Source: Chitinophaga chungangae (GTDB taxonomy: Bacteria; Bacteroidota; Bacteroidia; Chitinophagales; Chitinophagaceae). Taken from it: a stretch of 64,000 nt of DNA. The stretch spans positions 716,737 to 780,736 of the forward strand of contig NZ_JAGHKP010000002.1 in assembly GCF_017742215.1 (NCBI RefSeq), written 5' to 3'. Made by a program: the position numbers and the translations under genes. Each line of letters begins with the position of its first letter. Position 1 is the first letter of the stretch. Under the pieces are notes generated by a model, which made no database searches, was not told the origin of the DNA, and worked only from the letters and a program-made list of their open reading frames with translations. Below, piece by piece: positions 25,035 to 33,634 of the stretch.

Positions 25035-25051
25035 TCTTATAAGATGACGGG

Positions 25052-25762
25052 TTAATAATCTTCGCGGTTGAAAAGCACGCCCACGCTGATGCCAACATAC
25101 CTGTTCCTGCTTTCGGTAAACCCGCTGCGGTCATTATCTGTAAGCCCCAGGCTGTAATTGGCGCCCAGCATGAGATAGTTGTCGAATTCATAACCGATGG
25201 CGAAGTTGGCCCCCGCATCCCAGGGATACATGCGCAGTACGGCGAGATTGTCGTTGTGCCTGCGGGAAAACTGTACGTCTTTGATATGTTTTGTAACGGT
25301 ATTCCCGTTCTGCACGATGTTGTAGCTATACCGCCCGTTAAGCCCGCGCGCCAGGTAAGGGCCCACGCCCAACGTCGCCCTTCCTTTCCATAACGGGCGT
25401 TTATACACGATATTCAGGGGCATTTCAAAATAATTCAGCCGCAGCGCGCTTCCCCGGGGAATGTACACGCCGGAAAGCTCGGTCTTGATATCAAACGTTT
25501 CGTCCAGCGCAGCTCCTTTCGTTACGTACCGGAAGCCGGGCTGCAAATAGAACCCCGCAACCACGGGAACGTTCAGCAGCAGCTCCAGATGCCAGCCATG
25601 CAACGTTTCGCTGCCCCCCGTGCTGCCGAAACCGCCGGGCGCCTCGCCGGAAATATGCATGTTGGATGCGGTGTACCCGCTGCGGATGCCAAGACTAACC
25701 TGTGAAAATGCAGGAACAATAACGCAGAGAAGCATTACGAAGAGTAATGTAGAAATCTTCAT
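25052..25762 (-). CDS. outer membrane beta-barrel protein
   Basis: A 236-aa secreted protein with signal peptide (MKISTLLFVMLLCVIVPAFSQ) and the periodic amphipathic strands of the small Bacteroidota barrel family (OMP_b-brl type, PorT-like). The segment LNYFEMPLNIVYKRP followed by LGVGPYLARGLNG, and the terminal strand SVGVLFNR, are also found in the two next genes. This suggests one diverged family of three. Function unknown; probably an eight-stranded barrel. Confidence 0.82.
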   Translation of the reverse strand: MKISTLLFVMLLCVIVPAFSQVSLGIRSGYTASNMHISGEAPGGFGSTGGSETLHGWHLELLLNVPVVAGFYLQPGFRYVTKGAALDETFDIKTELSGVYIPRGSALRLNYFEMPLNIVYKRPLWKGRATLGVGPYLARGLNGRYSYNIVQNGNTVTKHIKDVQFSRRHNDNLAVLRMYPWDAGANFAIGYEFDNYLMLGANYSLGLTDNDRSGFTESRNRYVGISVGVLFNREDY

Positions 25763-26102
25763 AAAGTTGTTTTTTTAATAGGGGTATCACCTTTGAGCTA
25801 TAGGAGAAAGTAACGGGGTATATATACGCTCGAACACAGGTCTGGTCTCTCAAAGTCTATATATGCGGCGCAAACATAACACAAAACTTTCTCAAATTCA
25901 CAACTTGCTGGAAATGAAATGGCAGGAATCATCGGAAATTAACATTGCGCTTTGGATGTCAGGATTATGGTTCAAAAAATAAACATTCCTCCGGGCCGTA
26001 TTGTTCGGCCCGGGCATATAAAAAACCGGCAGGAAATGCATACTGGTAAACCATTATGCATAACCCACCGGTCTATCGGATAGTTGCGATGAAAACCCGG
26101 CT
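25763..26102. other. 340-bp intergenic region in the barrel-gene cluster
   Basis: It holds a minus-strand -7 box (TATGTTTG, complement at 25871-25878) for the gene at 25762, giving a leader of about 100 nt. It also has an 8-bp GC hairpin (CCGGGCCG/CGGCCCGG, 25991-26013) and the terminator of the downstream-numbered gene at 26024-26076. No further coding sequence was seen. Confidence 0.5.
26024..26076 (-). terminator. terminator after the 26103 barrel gene
   Basis: Read on the minus strand, an outer ACCGG/CCGGT pairing and an inner ATGCATA/TATGCAT pairing form a two-part hairpin, followed by TTTTTTAT. Confidence 0.55.
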
Positions 26103-26726
26103 TTATTGTGCGCCGAACTTATAACCTACGGTCACGCCAAAAGCGGTATTCCTGAAAGAATTGTCGCTGTCGCCATTACCGCGGAGATTGATCAGGCCGA
26201 GGTCTGTAAACAGGCCGAAATTGAGGCCCATCGGCAGTTCGTAACCTACCTGGAAGTTAGCGCCGGCGTCGAAACGTTTCATTTCGCCGTTTTCGTCGCC
26301 GAACTCGATGTCGTTTTTCACTACCGAGTTACCTACCACGGTTTCGCTGTTGCCGCCCAAACCTACTGCAAAGTAGGGACCGAGGCCAATGAAAAGGTTG
26401 CCGTTGCCGACTTCGGGTTTGTACATGAAGTTGATCGGCAGCTCAAGATAGCTAATGTTCGTTTTGGTGTCGAAACCGAGTACTTCTTCCTTACCGCCTT
26501 TGCCGGTGTATAACAGGCTTGGCTGAATGTAAAACTCGTCCGCCAGTTGAAGATCTGCCGTAAGGCCAGCCCTGAAATTCGTCAGCAGGCTGCTCGTCTC
26601 CTTGTCTCCGCTTATCTTGTAGGTGTAGCTGGAAAAGCTGGGGCCCGCCACGATCCCGAATTTGGTCTGCGCAAAGGTGGCGCCGGCAATCAGCAGGGCC
26701 GCAACGGATAAGAGTGCTTTTTTCAT
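26103..26726 (-). CDS. outer membrane beta-barrel protein
   Basis: A 207-aa paralogue of the flanking barrel genes. It has a signal peptide ending ATFAQ, then KFGIVAGPSFSSY, an IQPSLLYTGKGG strand, SYLELPINFMYKP and LFIGLGPYFAVGLGG, and ends with FGVTVGYKFG. The motif order QPxLLYTGKG, LELPINF, GxGPYxAxG is the family's shared core. It has its own terminator; expression separate from the next gene is likely. Confidence 0.82.
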   Translation of the reverse strand: MKKALLSVAALLIAGATFAQTKFGIVAGPSFSSYTYKISGDKETSSLLTNFRAGLTADLQLADEFYIQPSLLYTGKGGKEEVLGFDTKTNISYLELPINFMYKPEVGNGNLFIGLGPYFAVGLGGNSETVVGNSVVKNDIEFGDENGEMKRFDAGANFQVGYELPMGLNFGLFTDLGLINLRGNGDSDNSFRNTAFGVTVGYKFGAQ

Positions 26727-26809
26727 GTGTTGTTTTGTTTTAAAAAGATATATGTGTTAGGATGAAATGGTGTTTCCGCTATTATAAAACTCGTTCAGGG
26801 CGAAATTGT

Positions 26810-27508
26810 TTATTTCGTGCCGCCAAAAAGATAACCGATGGAGAAACTCCATACCCGGTTTTTACTCTTGTCGGAACGGCTGTCGTCTGACCCGGAATAT
26901 AACTTACCAAAGCCCATGCCGTATTGCGCGGATACCAGGAAATTGTTGAATTCCACTCCTGCCAGTATGTTACCGCCATAGTCGAAACGTTTGTATTTGT
27001 CGTAGCCCTGGTTGGGGTCGCCGGAATTGAGCGGGGTATCATCGTCCCACTTGATGCTTTCCTCGCCGGAAGTGTTCACGCCCGCAATGGTGGATTCGTA
27101 TTTGTTTTTACCACCCACGCCAAAGGCCGCATATGGACCGACGCCCAGGAACAACCGGGTGTCTTGCCCTACGGGGATCTTACCTACAAAGTTTACGGGG
27201 ATTTCGATGTACTGGGGATTGGTGGTGGTTTTGAAGTAAGCAGCACTGCCTTCTTCACCGGATTCGACTTTCGTGCCCTTGCCGGTGTACAGAACACCCG
27301 GCTGCAGGGAAATTATTTCAGAGAGCGGAAAGTCCGCGATAGCGCCTACATGGAAAGAATTCAAGGAACGGCTGTCGTCCGTACCGCCGCTATTGGTGTT
27401 GGTAACATTCGCGATGTTCCAGCCACCTTTCACACCTACTCTAACCTGCGCCATTGCAGCTACCGATAAGCCGATAGCCATACATGAGAGAACAATCTTT
27501 TTCGTCAT
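26810..27508 (-). CDS. outer membrane beta-barrel protein
   Basis: A 232-aa third member of the tandem barrel family. Signal peptide (ending AAMAQ), KGGWNIANVTNTN, LQPGVLYTGKGTKVE, QYIEIPVNFVGKIP, LFLGVGPYAAFGVGG, and a terminal SFSIGYLFGG strand. It is closer to the 26103 protein than to the 25052 protein, judged by the LYTGKG and GVGG segments. Substrate or partner unknown. Confidence 0.82.
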   Translation of the reverse strand: MTKKIVLSCMAIGLSVAAMAQVRVGVKGGWNIANVTNTNSGGTDDSRSLNSFHVGAIADFPLSEIISLQPGVLYTGKGTKVESGEEGSAAYFKTTTNPQYIEIPVNFVGKIPVGQDTRLFLGVGPYAAFGVGGKNKYESTIAGVNTSGEESIKWDDDTPLNSGDPNQGYDKYKRFDYGGNILAGVEFNNFLVSAQYGMGFGKLYSGSDDSRSDKSKNRVWSFSIGYLFGGTK

Positions 27509-27605
27509 AACCTAAGGTTTTGGTGATGACATAAAGAATCCAAAGAACGTGCCAAAGGACAAATTGTTATTTTTATCCTGTTGTAAATGAACATATTGCA
27601 AAGGG

Positions 27606-29009
27606 CTATTGTTGCGGCTTCCCGTTTAATTCGCGTTGCAGAAACTCGTCTAATTGGGTTACGCCCAGCCGTTTGGCGAGGATCTTTTTATGTTCGTCGA
27701 GCAGGTACACTACCGGGGTTGCATACACATCGTAAAACTTGCGGTAGTTACTTTTGTATTCCGGGTCCCAGGCGTGTATCCAGCCGCTGAGGTGTTTGTC
27801 GCGGATGAATTTCGTCCATTCGTCTTTGGTGCCGTCCGTTCTCACGCCGTACATCGTAACGCCTTTTTTCTTCCAGCTGGCGTTGAACGCGGAATCCAGT
27901 TTAGGCACTTCCGTGATACAATGCCCGCAGGTGGGGTCCCAAAATACTACCACCGTGTATTTGGACTTAATGTCGTACAGGGATGCCCGTTTGGCGGCCG
28001 TATCCTGCAGCACCAGCGGTGCGGCCTGCTGCCCGATCAGGTTCGGCGCGATAGTGACCGCCCTTTCTACGATCTTGTTTTTCTGTTCTTCGGTGAGCCA
28101 GTAGGCATCGCCTTTCATGTAATATTTCTCCACCAGGTGCACGAACACGGCGTCCATACCCATGATCTGCGAGTTTTCATAATGCCGCGTGATCCACCAC
28201 AGCACGAATTTGAAGCTCTCTTTATCTTTTTTTGTTTTGGCGATCAGCGCGTCCGCCTCCACGATGGCGGAATCGGGCAAAGGCGCCACGAGCTGGCTGA
28301 AATAACGGTCCAGCTTGGTTTCCAGCACGGGCGTGCGCACCAGCCTGCCGTCTGCCAGGTTCACGTCTTTCCAGTAATTGTTTTTATATACGAAATAAGG
28401 ATAGGTGGAATCGAGGGAACCGTCTGCCTTTTTCGGCATGGGCGGTATCGCCGGTTCGCGCATGGCTTTGAAAATGCTGGCCAGCAGCGACTGCGGATGT
28501 TCCGAGATCACTTTGCCGCGGTATTCCTGTAATTGTTTGTTGAACGCGTCCATGAGCGGGCGTACTTTGGCGGAATCTTCCGCGTTGCGCGCCGCGCCCA
28601 GTTGTTTTTGTATCTCCGCCGAATTTTGCGCGATGAATTTGTTGTAGGCGCTGAACATGGTGTTGTCCGGCGAATTGCGGTACTCCGTGCCGGTGATCAG
28701 GTTGGCCGTGTCCGCAACAATGGAAAAGGTCTGTGTTTTATCAAGAAGGATCTCGAAATACCGTTGTTTGCCGGGCAATACGATAAGATAAATGCCCCCG
28801 GGCTGGGTTTCCGCGCCTTTGAGCACGGCGGTTCCGGCCGGGCTGATCTGCGCGGAATCCATCACATACGTGGTTTTCCCCATATAATGACCGAGATAAA
28901 GCGTACCATGCGTGTAGCCTTTCAGCTGTACGGAAATGTTGTAACCCTGGCCATACAGGGAGGAAGCGCCACCAAGGCAGCAAAGCAGGAGATATAGCAG
29001 TTTTTGCAT
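27606..29009 (-). CDS. TlpA-like thiol:disulfide oxidoreductase
   Basis: A 467-aa exported protein. The start at 29009 was chosen because it opens with a signal peptide (MQKLLYLLLCCLGGASSLYGQ); a longer frame reaching 29786 runs antisense into rlmD and is rejected. A DUF4369-like beta domain comes first (about 22-130), a helical middle region (about 150-320) next, and then a thioredoxin fold with the active site CGHC (about residue 361) inside VVVFWDPTCGHC, and the cis-proline in YATPVVYLLD. This layout is typical of Bacteroidota periplasmic thiol proteins. It is divergent from rlmD. Confidence 0.88.
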   Translation of the reverse strand: MQKLLYLLLCCLGGASSLYGQGYNISVQLKGYTHGTLYLGHYMGKTTYVMDSAQISPAGTAVLKGAETQPGGIYLIVLPGKQRYFEILLDKTQTFSIVADTANLITGTEYRNSPDNTMFSAYNKFIAQNSAEIQKQLGAARNAEDSAKVRPLMDAFNKQLQEYRGKVISEHPQSLLASIFKAMREPAIPPMPKKADGSLDSTYPYFVYKNNYWKDVNLADGRLVRTPVLETKLDRYFSQLVAPLPDSAIVEADALIAKTKKDKESFKFVLWWITRHYENSQIMGMDAVFVHLVEKYYMKGDAYWLTEEQKNKIVERAVTIAPNLIGQQAAPLVLQDTAAKRASLYDIKSKYTVVVFWDPTCGHCITEVPKLDSAFNASWKKKGVTMYGVRTDGTKDEWTKFIRDKHLSGWIHAWDPEYKSNYRKFYDVYATPVVYLLDEHKKILAKRLGVTQLDEFLQRELNGKPQQ

Positions 29010-29038
29010 AGGTGCAATAAAAGTAACTAAAACCGTCC

Positions 29039-29046
29039 TACCTTTG
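29039..29046 (+). promoter_or_regulatory. -7 box abutting the rlmD start
   Basis: TACCTTTG is an exact match, ending 5 nt before the GTG at 29052. The mRNA would begin at or within a few bases of the start codon. Confidence 0.5.
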
Positions 29047-29051
29047 CACCC

Positions 29052-30461
29052 GTGAGGAAAAAAAATGTTGTTCTCGAAAACGTGCCCGTAACCGCTTATG
29101 CCGCCGAAGGCAAGGCATTGGCGCGGGTAGACGGTAAAGTAATATTTATTGAAGGCGGCGTGGTGCCCGGCGATGTGGTGGACGTGAAACTCGGCAAAAA
29201 CAAAAAAGACTGGGCTGAAGGAAAGGCCATCCGCATCCACAGCCTGTCTCCCGACCGCACGGAGCCTTTCTGCCAGCATTTCGGGCTGTGCGGGGGCTGT
29301 AAATGGCAGATGCTGCCGTATGAAAAACAACTGGCCTACAAACAGCAGCAGGTGGAAGACCACCTGCGCCGCATCGGCCATCTCGAACTTCCATCCATGC
29401 CGCCCATCCTGGGCGCGAAGGAAACGAGGCGTTACCGCAACAAACTCGAATTCACCTTTTCCAATAAAGCTTACCTGACAGACGAAGAGATCCGCGCAGC
29501 CGGGGAAGAATGGCCCCGCCGCAACGCGCTCGGGTTCCACATCCCCAAGCTGTTCGACAAGGTGCTCGACATCCAGACCTGCCATTTGCAGGAAGAGCCG
29601 GCCAACCTGATCAAAAATACGGTGCGTGCCTGGGCGGAAGAGCGGGGACTGTCTTTTTACGACATCCGCCAGCAGGAGGGCTGGCTGCGCAACCTCGTGC
29701 TGCGCATCTGTACTACCGGCGAGGTAATGGCGAACCTGGTGATCCATCATGAGGACAAAGCCGAGCGCGAAGCCCTGCTGGACCACCTGCTGGAAAAGGT
29801 ACCGGCCATCACCACGCTGCTGTACACGATCAACCCGAAGAAAAACGACAGCATTTTCGACCTGGAGCCGCGCGTGTATTACGGGAAAGGCTATGTGGAA
29901 GAAAAGCTGGAGGATTTCACCTTCAAGATCGGCCCGAAATCTTTTTTCCAGACCAATACTTACCAGGGTGAAGCCCTCTACCGCATCACCCGCGAGTTTG
30001 CGGGGCTAACCGGCACGGAAACCGTATACGACCTGTATTGCGGAACCGGCAGCATCGGTATCTTTGTGAGCCGGCAGGCGGGAAAAGTGGTGGGCATCGA
30101 ATTGATCAGCGAAGCGATAGACGATGCGCGGGAAAACGCGGAAGCCAACGGCGTAAAAAACGCCACGTTTTTTGCAGGGGATGTGATCGATATTTGCGAC
30201 GACGCGTTTTTTGCCGCCCATGGCGCGCCGGATGTGATCATAACCGATCCGCCGAGGGCGGGCATGCACGAGAAACTTACGGCAAAACTGCTGGAAGTGG
30301 CGGCTCCCCGGATCGTATACGTATCGTGTAACCCGGCTACGCAAGCGAGAGACCTCGCTTTGCTGAGCGAAAAATACAGTGTGGAGAAAGTGCAGGCGGT
30401 AGACATGTTCCCGCACACCCATCATATTGAAAACGTGGCGCTGCTGAAGCGCAGGTATTAA
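29052..30461 (+). CDS. rlmD: 23S rRNA (uracil-5-)-methyltransferase RlmD
   Basis: A 469-aa SAM-dependent enzyme of the TrmA/RlmD family. A GTG start was accepted because the N-terminal TRAM domain (about 5-60) begins right there and the only nearby ATG is out of frame. An iron-sulfur-type cysteine set is in CQHFGLCGGCKWQ. The methyltransferase motifs are YDLYCGTGSIGIF, DPPRAGMHEKL and the catalytic cysteine SCNPATQARD, followed by the C-terminal VDMFPHTHHIENV. Modification of U1939 is inferred from the family; RlmCD-like dual specificity cannot be excluded. Confidence 0.9.
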   Translation: MRKKNVVLENVPVTAYAAEGKALARVDGKVIFIEGGVVPGDVVDVKLGKNKKDWAEGKAIRIHSLSPDRTEPFCQHFGLCGGCKWQMLPYEKQLAYKQQQVEDHLRRIGHLELPSMPPILGAKETRRYRNKLEFTFSNKAYLTDEEIRAAGEEWPRRNALGFHIPKLFDKVLDIQTCHLQEEPANLIKNTVRAWAEERGLSFYDIRQQEGWLRNLVLRICTTGEVMANLVIHHEDKAEREALLDHLLEKVPAITTLLYTINPKKNDSIFDLEPRVYYGKGYVEEKLEDFTFKIGPKSFFQTNTYQGEALYRITREFAGLTGTETVYDLYCGTGSIGIFVSRQAGKVVGIELISEAIDDARENAEANGVKNATFFAGDVIDICDDAFFAAHGAPDVIITDPPRAGMHEKLTAKLLEVAAPRIVYVSCNPATQARDLALLSEKYSVEKVQAVDMFPHTHHIENVALLKRRY

Positions 30462-30501
30462 ACAGTGAAACAGTAACCAGAAACGATTAAGCGTAAATGC
30501 A

Positions 30502-31356
30502 ATGAGTGAATTCAGGCCCGGGAGATTCCAACTGTTGCCCTTGGTAATCAAAAATCTCCTTATTATAAACGGATTGGTTTATCTCGCACAGATCACCCTC
30601 CAATCCAGCAATCTTGAGGCGATGTTCGGGCTCCACTACTGGGGTTCCGAGCTTTTCCGTCCGCATCAGATCATCACTCACCTGTTTATGCACGGAAGTT
30701 TTGCGCATCTTTTTTCCAACATGTTCGCATTGTGGATGTTCGGCAGCGCGCTCGAAAACCGCTGGGGGCCTAAACGTTTCCTGATATTTTATATGATCTG
30801 CGGCATTGGCGCCGCTTTATGTCATATGGGGGTATTGACATATGACAATATGAAACTTGCAGCGGATATTAATAATTTTAATGTTTCCCCGTCATTCAGC
30901 AGCTACCTGAAGATCTACGATAAATACGGGATGCAGTTTTTTGAGCCGACCAGGTTGCCGGTCAATATACCGGGGTTCACGATGCAAAGCTTTACGGACG
31001 CCTGGGCCACATTACCCCCCGAATCCCGGGAAATGATTACATATGCACGGTTCCTTCTGTCCGATTTCAGGGAAGCTTACGCTAACGTGCCTACAGTAGG
31101 CGCTTCTGGCGCGGTATTCGGGGTGCTCTTTGCGTTCGGGTATCTTTTTCCCAACAGCTACCTTTTTATTTTACCCATTCCATTTCCCATCAAAGCAAAA
31201 TATTTTATCGGCGGGTACATCCTGCTGGAGCTGTTCCTGGGGTTCAACAACTCCGGCGGCGACAACGTGGCGCACTTTGCGCACCTGGGTGGCGTGTTAT
31301 TTGCTTATATCCTCCTGAAAGTATGGGCCAAACGCAACCGGCGCGACTTTTATTGA
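30502..31356 (+). CDS. rhomboid family intramembrane serine protease (catalytically complete)
   Basis: A 284-aa membrane protease with about six helices. Catalytic residues are visible: S202 in VGASGAVFG and H261 in NVAHFAHLGG. The substrate-entry helix region HLFMHGSFAHLFSNMFALWMFG carries the conserved His and Asn. A long loop (about residues 110-190) between helices 3 and 4 is a Bacteroidota feature. It is followed 36 nt later by a second rhomboid that lacks the catalytic residues. Confidence 0.9.
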   Translation: MSEFRPGRFQLLPLVIKNLLIINGLVYLAQITLQSSNLEAMFGLHYWGSELFRPHQIITHLFMHGSFAHLFSNMFALWMFGSALENRWGPKRFLIFYMICGIGAALCHMGVLTYDNMKLAADINNFNVSPSFSSYLKIYDKYGMQFFEPTRLPVNIPGFTMQSFTDAWATLPPESREMITYARFLLSDFREAYANVPTVGASGAVFGVLFAFGYLFPNSYLFILPIPFPIKAKYFIGGYILLELFLGFNNSGGDNVAHFAHLGGVLFAYILLKVWAKRNRRDFY

Positions 31357-31367
31357 GCGTAAAATCT

Positions 31368-31375
31368 TAAATTTG
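31368..31375 (+). promoter_or_regulatory. -7 box for the inactive rhomboid gene
   Basis: TAAATTTG matches TAnnTTTG and lies 17 nt before the ATG at 31393, so this gene may be expressed separately from the active rhomboid. Confidence 0.4.
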
Positions 31376-31392
31376 TAACAAACACCAGAACC

Positions 31393-32349
31393 ATGGAAGT
31401 AGCCGAAAAAGAACGGATGCCGCGGTTGTCTTTAGGGGAAGAAAGGAATATGGTTACCCAGCTACTGCTTCTGAACGTTACCGTATACATCCTCCTGTAT
31501 TTTATCAAGATCATTTACCAGCTGGAAAATTTTTCCGTCGCGGATTTTGATAACGACATTCTCCGGAACACAGTCGTGTCTGCACAACCCATGACACTGC
31601 TCACCAAGCCCTGGACCTTGCTCACGGCCATGTTCACCCATACCGGGTTTTGGGACATCTTTTCCAACATGGTATGGCTGTTCTGCTTCGGCACACTGCT
31701 GCAGCAGGCTTCCGGTTTCCGCGTGATCGTTCCCCTGTATGTTTTCGGCAGCCTTTGCGGCTACACCTTTTATATCGCCGGCATGCAGTTCGTTCCTTCC
31801 CTGCAACCGCTCGCGGCAGCAGGCGCAGGCGTAATGGGCGCAGGCGCGGGCGTAACGGCCCTCGCTATCGGCGTTACCACACTGGCTCCCGGCAACCGCG
31901 TATTCCCGTTGCTGCTGAGAGGCGGCATCCCCGTCTGGATCATCACCCTCATTTATATCGCCCTTTATCTTACCTCCGTTTTCACCGGCAATGGCAGCGG
32001 CGCCACCCTGCTGTATCTCGCGGGCGGCGCTTTTATGGGCTTCCTGTTTATGAACCGGTACAAAAAAGGCCATAACTGGTCTGCCCGCTTCAACGCGGTT
32101 TTCTTCAACGTTTCGCATGTGTTCCATTCCAAAAAAGACAAAGATGCGCTGCGCGAAGAATTGATGGAGGCGGACAAACCTTCCCGCAAAACCGCCAATC
32201 CCGCGCCATTCGTGAAAGTGGGCCACATTCCAGAGCACAAGATCAACGAACTGCTGGACAAGATCAGCGAACAGGGCATGCAAAGCCTCAGCCCGGAAGA
32301 AAAAGAAACGCTGTTGCGCGCCAGCAGGGAACAGGAGCCGGGGAATTAA
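31393..32349 (+). CDS. rhomboid-fold pseudoprotease
   Basis: A 318-aa six-helix rhomboid-fold protein paired with the active rhomboid upstream. Where the neighbour has GASGAVFG, this protein has GAGAGVTA, so the catalytic serine is Ala or Gly; no serine is within several residues. Where the neighbour has HFAHLGG it has LLYLAGG, so the catalytic histidine is also gone. A cytoplasmic C-terminal tail (about 225-318) ends in a short helical domain (LLDKISEQGMQSLSPEEKETL), resembling the DUF6576 tail of Bacteroidota rhomboids. Probably a regulator or chaperone like iRhoms or derlins, by analogy only. Confidence 0.75.
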   Translation: MEVAEKERMPRLSLGEERNMVTQLLLLNVTVYILLYFIKIIYQLENFSVADFDNDILRNTVVSAQPMTLLTKPWTLLTAMFTHTGFWDIFSNMVWLFCFGTLLQQASGFRVIVPLYVFGSLCGYTFYIAGMQFVPSLQPLAAAGAGVMGAGAGVTALAIGVTTLAPGNRVFPLLLRGGIPVWIITLIYIALYLTSVFTGNGSGATLLYLAGGAFMGFLFMNRYKKGHNWSARFNAVFFNVSHVFHSKKDKDALREELMEADKPSRKTANPAPFVKVGHIPEHKINELLDKISEQGMQSLSPEEKETLLRASREQEPGN

Positions 32350-32424
32350 CTTTCATTTTACTGCGAAAAATCACGCGGACGGAGTATATTAGCGTAATTT
32401 TCAACGCACAATAACCCCCCAACA

Positions 32425-33522
32425 GTGAAACCTGTACCTGCTATTCTCCGCCGGACCTTCTTATATGGAAATATATTATGCGCCGCCGGCCTGATCTGTT
32501 CCGCTTTACTGCCCATGGTGAGCCCCGCATCGTTTTGGCCCGCCGGATTCGCCGGGTTCGCATTCCCGCTGCTGTGGCTGATCTGCCTGCTTTTTATCCC
32601 GGGCTGGCTGTTTGCCCGCAAAAAATACTGGCTGATATCGCTGCTGGCGCTGATCGTTTCGGTGCGCGGGCTTTCGGTATCCTGGGGCTTTAACCTTTTC
32701 GGTTCCGGCAAAACCGCCACGAAACAATCTTTCACCGTAATGAGCTTTAACTCCAGCTCCATGGGGCTGACGAAGTATAAAGAAAATCCGCCCATCCGCG
32801 AAAACATCTACCGCATCCTGCAAACGGCCCGGCCCGATGTGCTGTGCGTGCAGGAATTTTATACCAACGAGCATCCGGACCAGCAGCCGCATCTCGAAAA
32901 CATCCAGCGCAGCTGCAGCTATCCTTATCATTATTTCGTGAAACATTACACCAACTGGAAAACCTGGCATTACGGCACCGTCGTTTTTTCGCGTTTCCCG
33001 ATCGTGGATACGGCGCGCATTGCGTTCAGGGGCGGTTATAAAAACAACGAAGACCTGGTGAGCGTGAAACTGCTGGTGCATGGCGATACGGTGCAGCTGC
33101 TTACCGGCCATCTTTCCTCCTACAGGCTGAACACCGGCGATTACGACGCGGTGGGCAGTACGGACGGGGGGAAGATCAAATCCGTGATGGGCAAGATGCG
33201 CCGCAGCTTCGCCAACCGCGTGCGCCAGGCGGAGATCATGGCGGGGGAGGTCGCTAAAAGCAAATACCCGGTGATCGTGACCGGCGATTTTAACGCCATC
33301 CCGCTTTCCTATACCTACAAAACGATCCGCGGCGGCAAACTGCAGGACGCTTTCCTGGAGAAAGGCTCCGGCTTCGGCAGAACGTACGCCGCCCTCTCGC
33401 CTACCCTCCGCATCGACTACGTACTGGCCGGGAAAGAATTTACGGTGGAAGATTTTTCCATCCACCGCGAAAAAGGGCTGCAACATTTCCCCGTTATGGC
33501 GCGCCTTTCACTGAAACATTGA
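32425..33522 (+). CDS. membrane-anchored endonuclease/exonuclease/phosphatase family protein
   Basis: A 365-aa protein starting with GTG; the ATG alternatives lie inside the first membrane segment. Three hydrophobic segments occupy roughly residues 10-85, and an EEP-fold catalytic domain follows: VMSFNSSS, CVQEFYTNE with the metal-ligand Glu, VTGDFNAIPLSYTY (Asp-x-Asn), and a C-terminal RIDYVLAGKEF. The final catalytic His region (LQHFPVMARL) is SDH-like but lacks the Ser-Asp dyad (the paralogue has LSDHYPVI). Substrate could be nucleic acid or phospholipid. It is a paralogue of the next gene. Confidence 0.82.
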   Translation: MKPVPAILRRTFLYGNILCAAGLICSALLPMVSPASFWPAGFAGFAFPLLWLICLLFIPGWLFARKKYWLISLLALIVSVRGLSVSWGFNLFGSGKTATKQSFTVMSFNSSSMGLTKYKENPPIRENIYRILQTARPDVLCVQEFYTNEHPDQQPHLENIQRSCSYPYHYFVKHYTNWKTWHYGTVVFSRFPIVDTARIAFRGGYKNNEDLVSVKLLVHGDTVQLLTGHLSSYRLNTGDYDAVGSTDGGKIKSVMGKMRRSFANRVRQAEIMAGEVAKSKYPVIVTGDFNAIPLSYTYKTIRGGKLQDAFLEKGSGFGRTYAALSPTLRIDYVLAGKEFTVEDFSIHREKGLQHFPVMARLSLKH

Positions 33523-33634
33523 TCACACTATACAACGATTTCAAATACAAAAGCGCCTGTTCCACAACAATGGCTTAAATTTATTAACACGTTGTTTTTT
33601 AATACGTTAAATTTATAGCGGCCAAATACCTAGC

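Noticed and set aside
29010-29786. 259-codon N-terminal extension of the TlpA-like gene
   Set aside because: The extension runs antisense through rlmD; the signal peptide at 29009 is the natural start.
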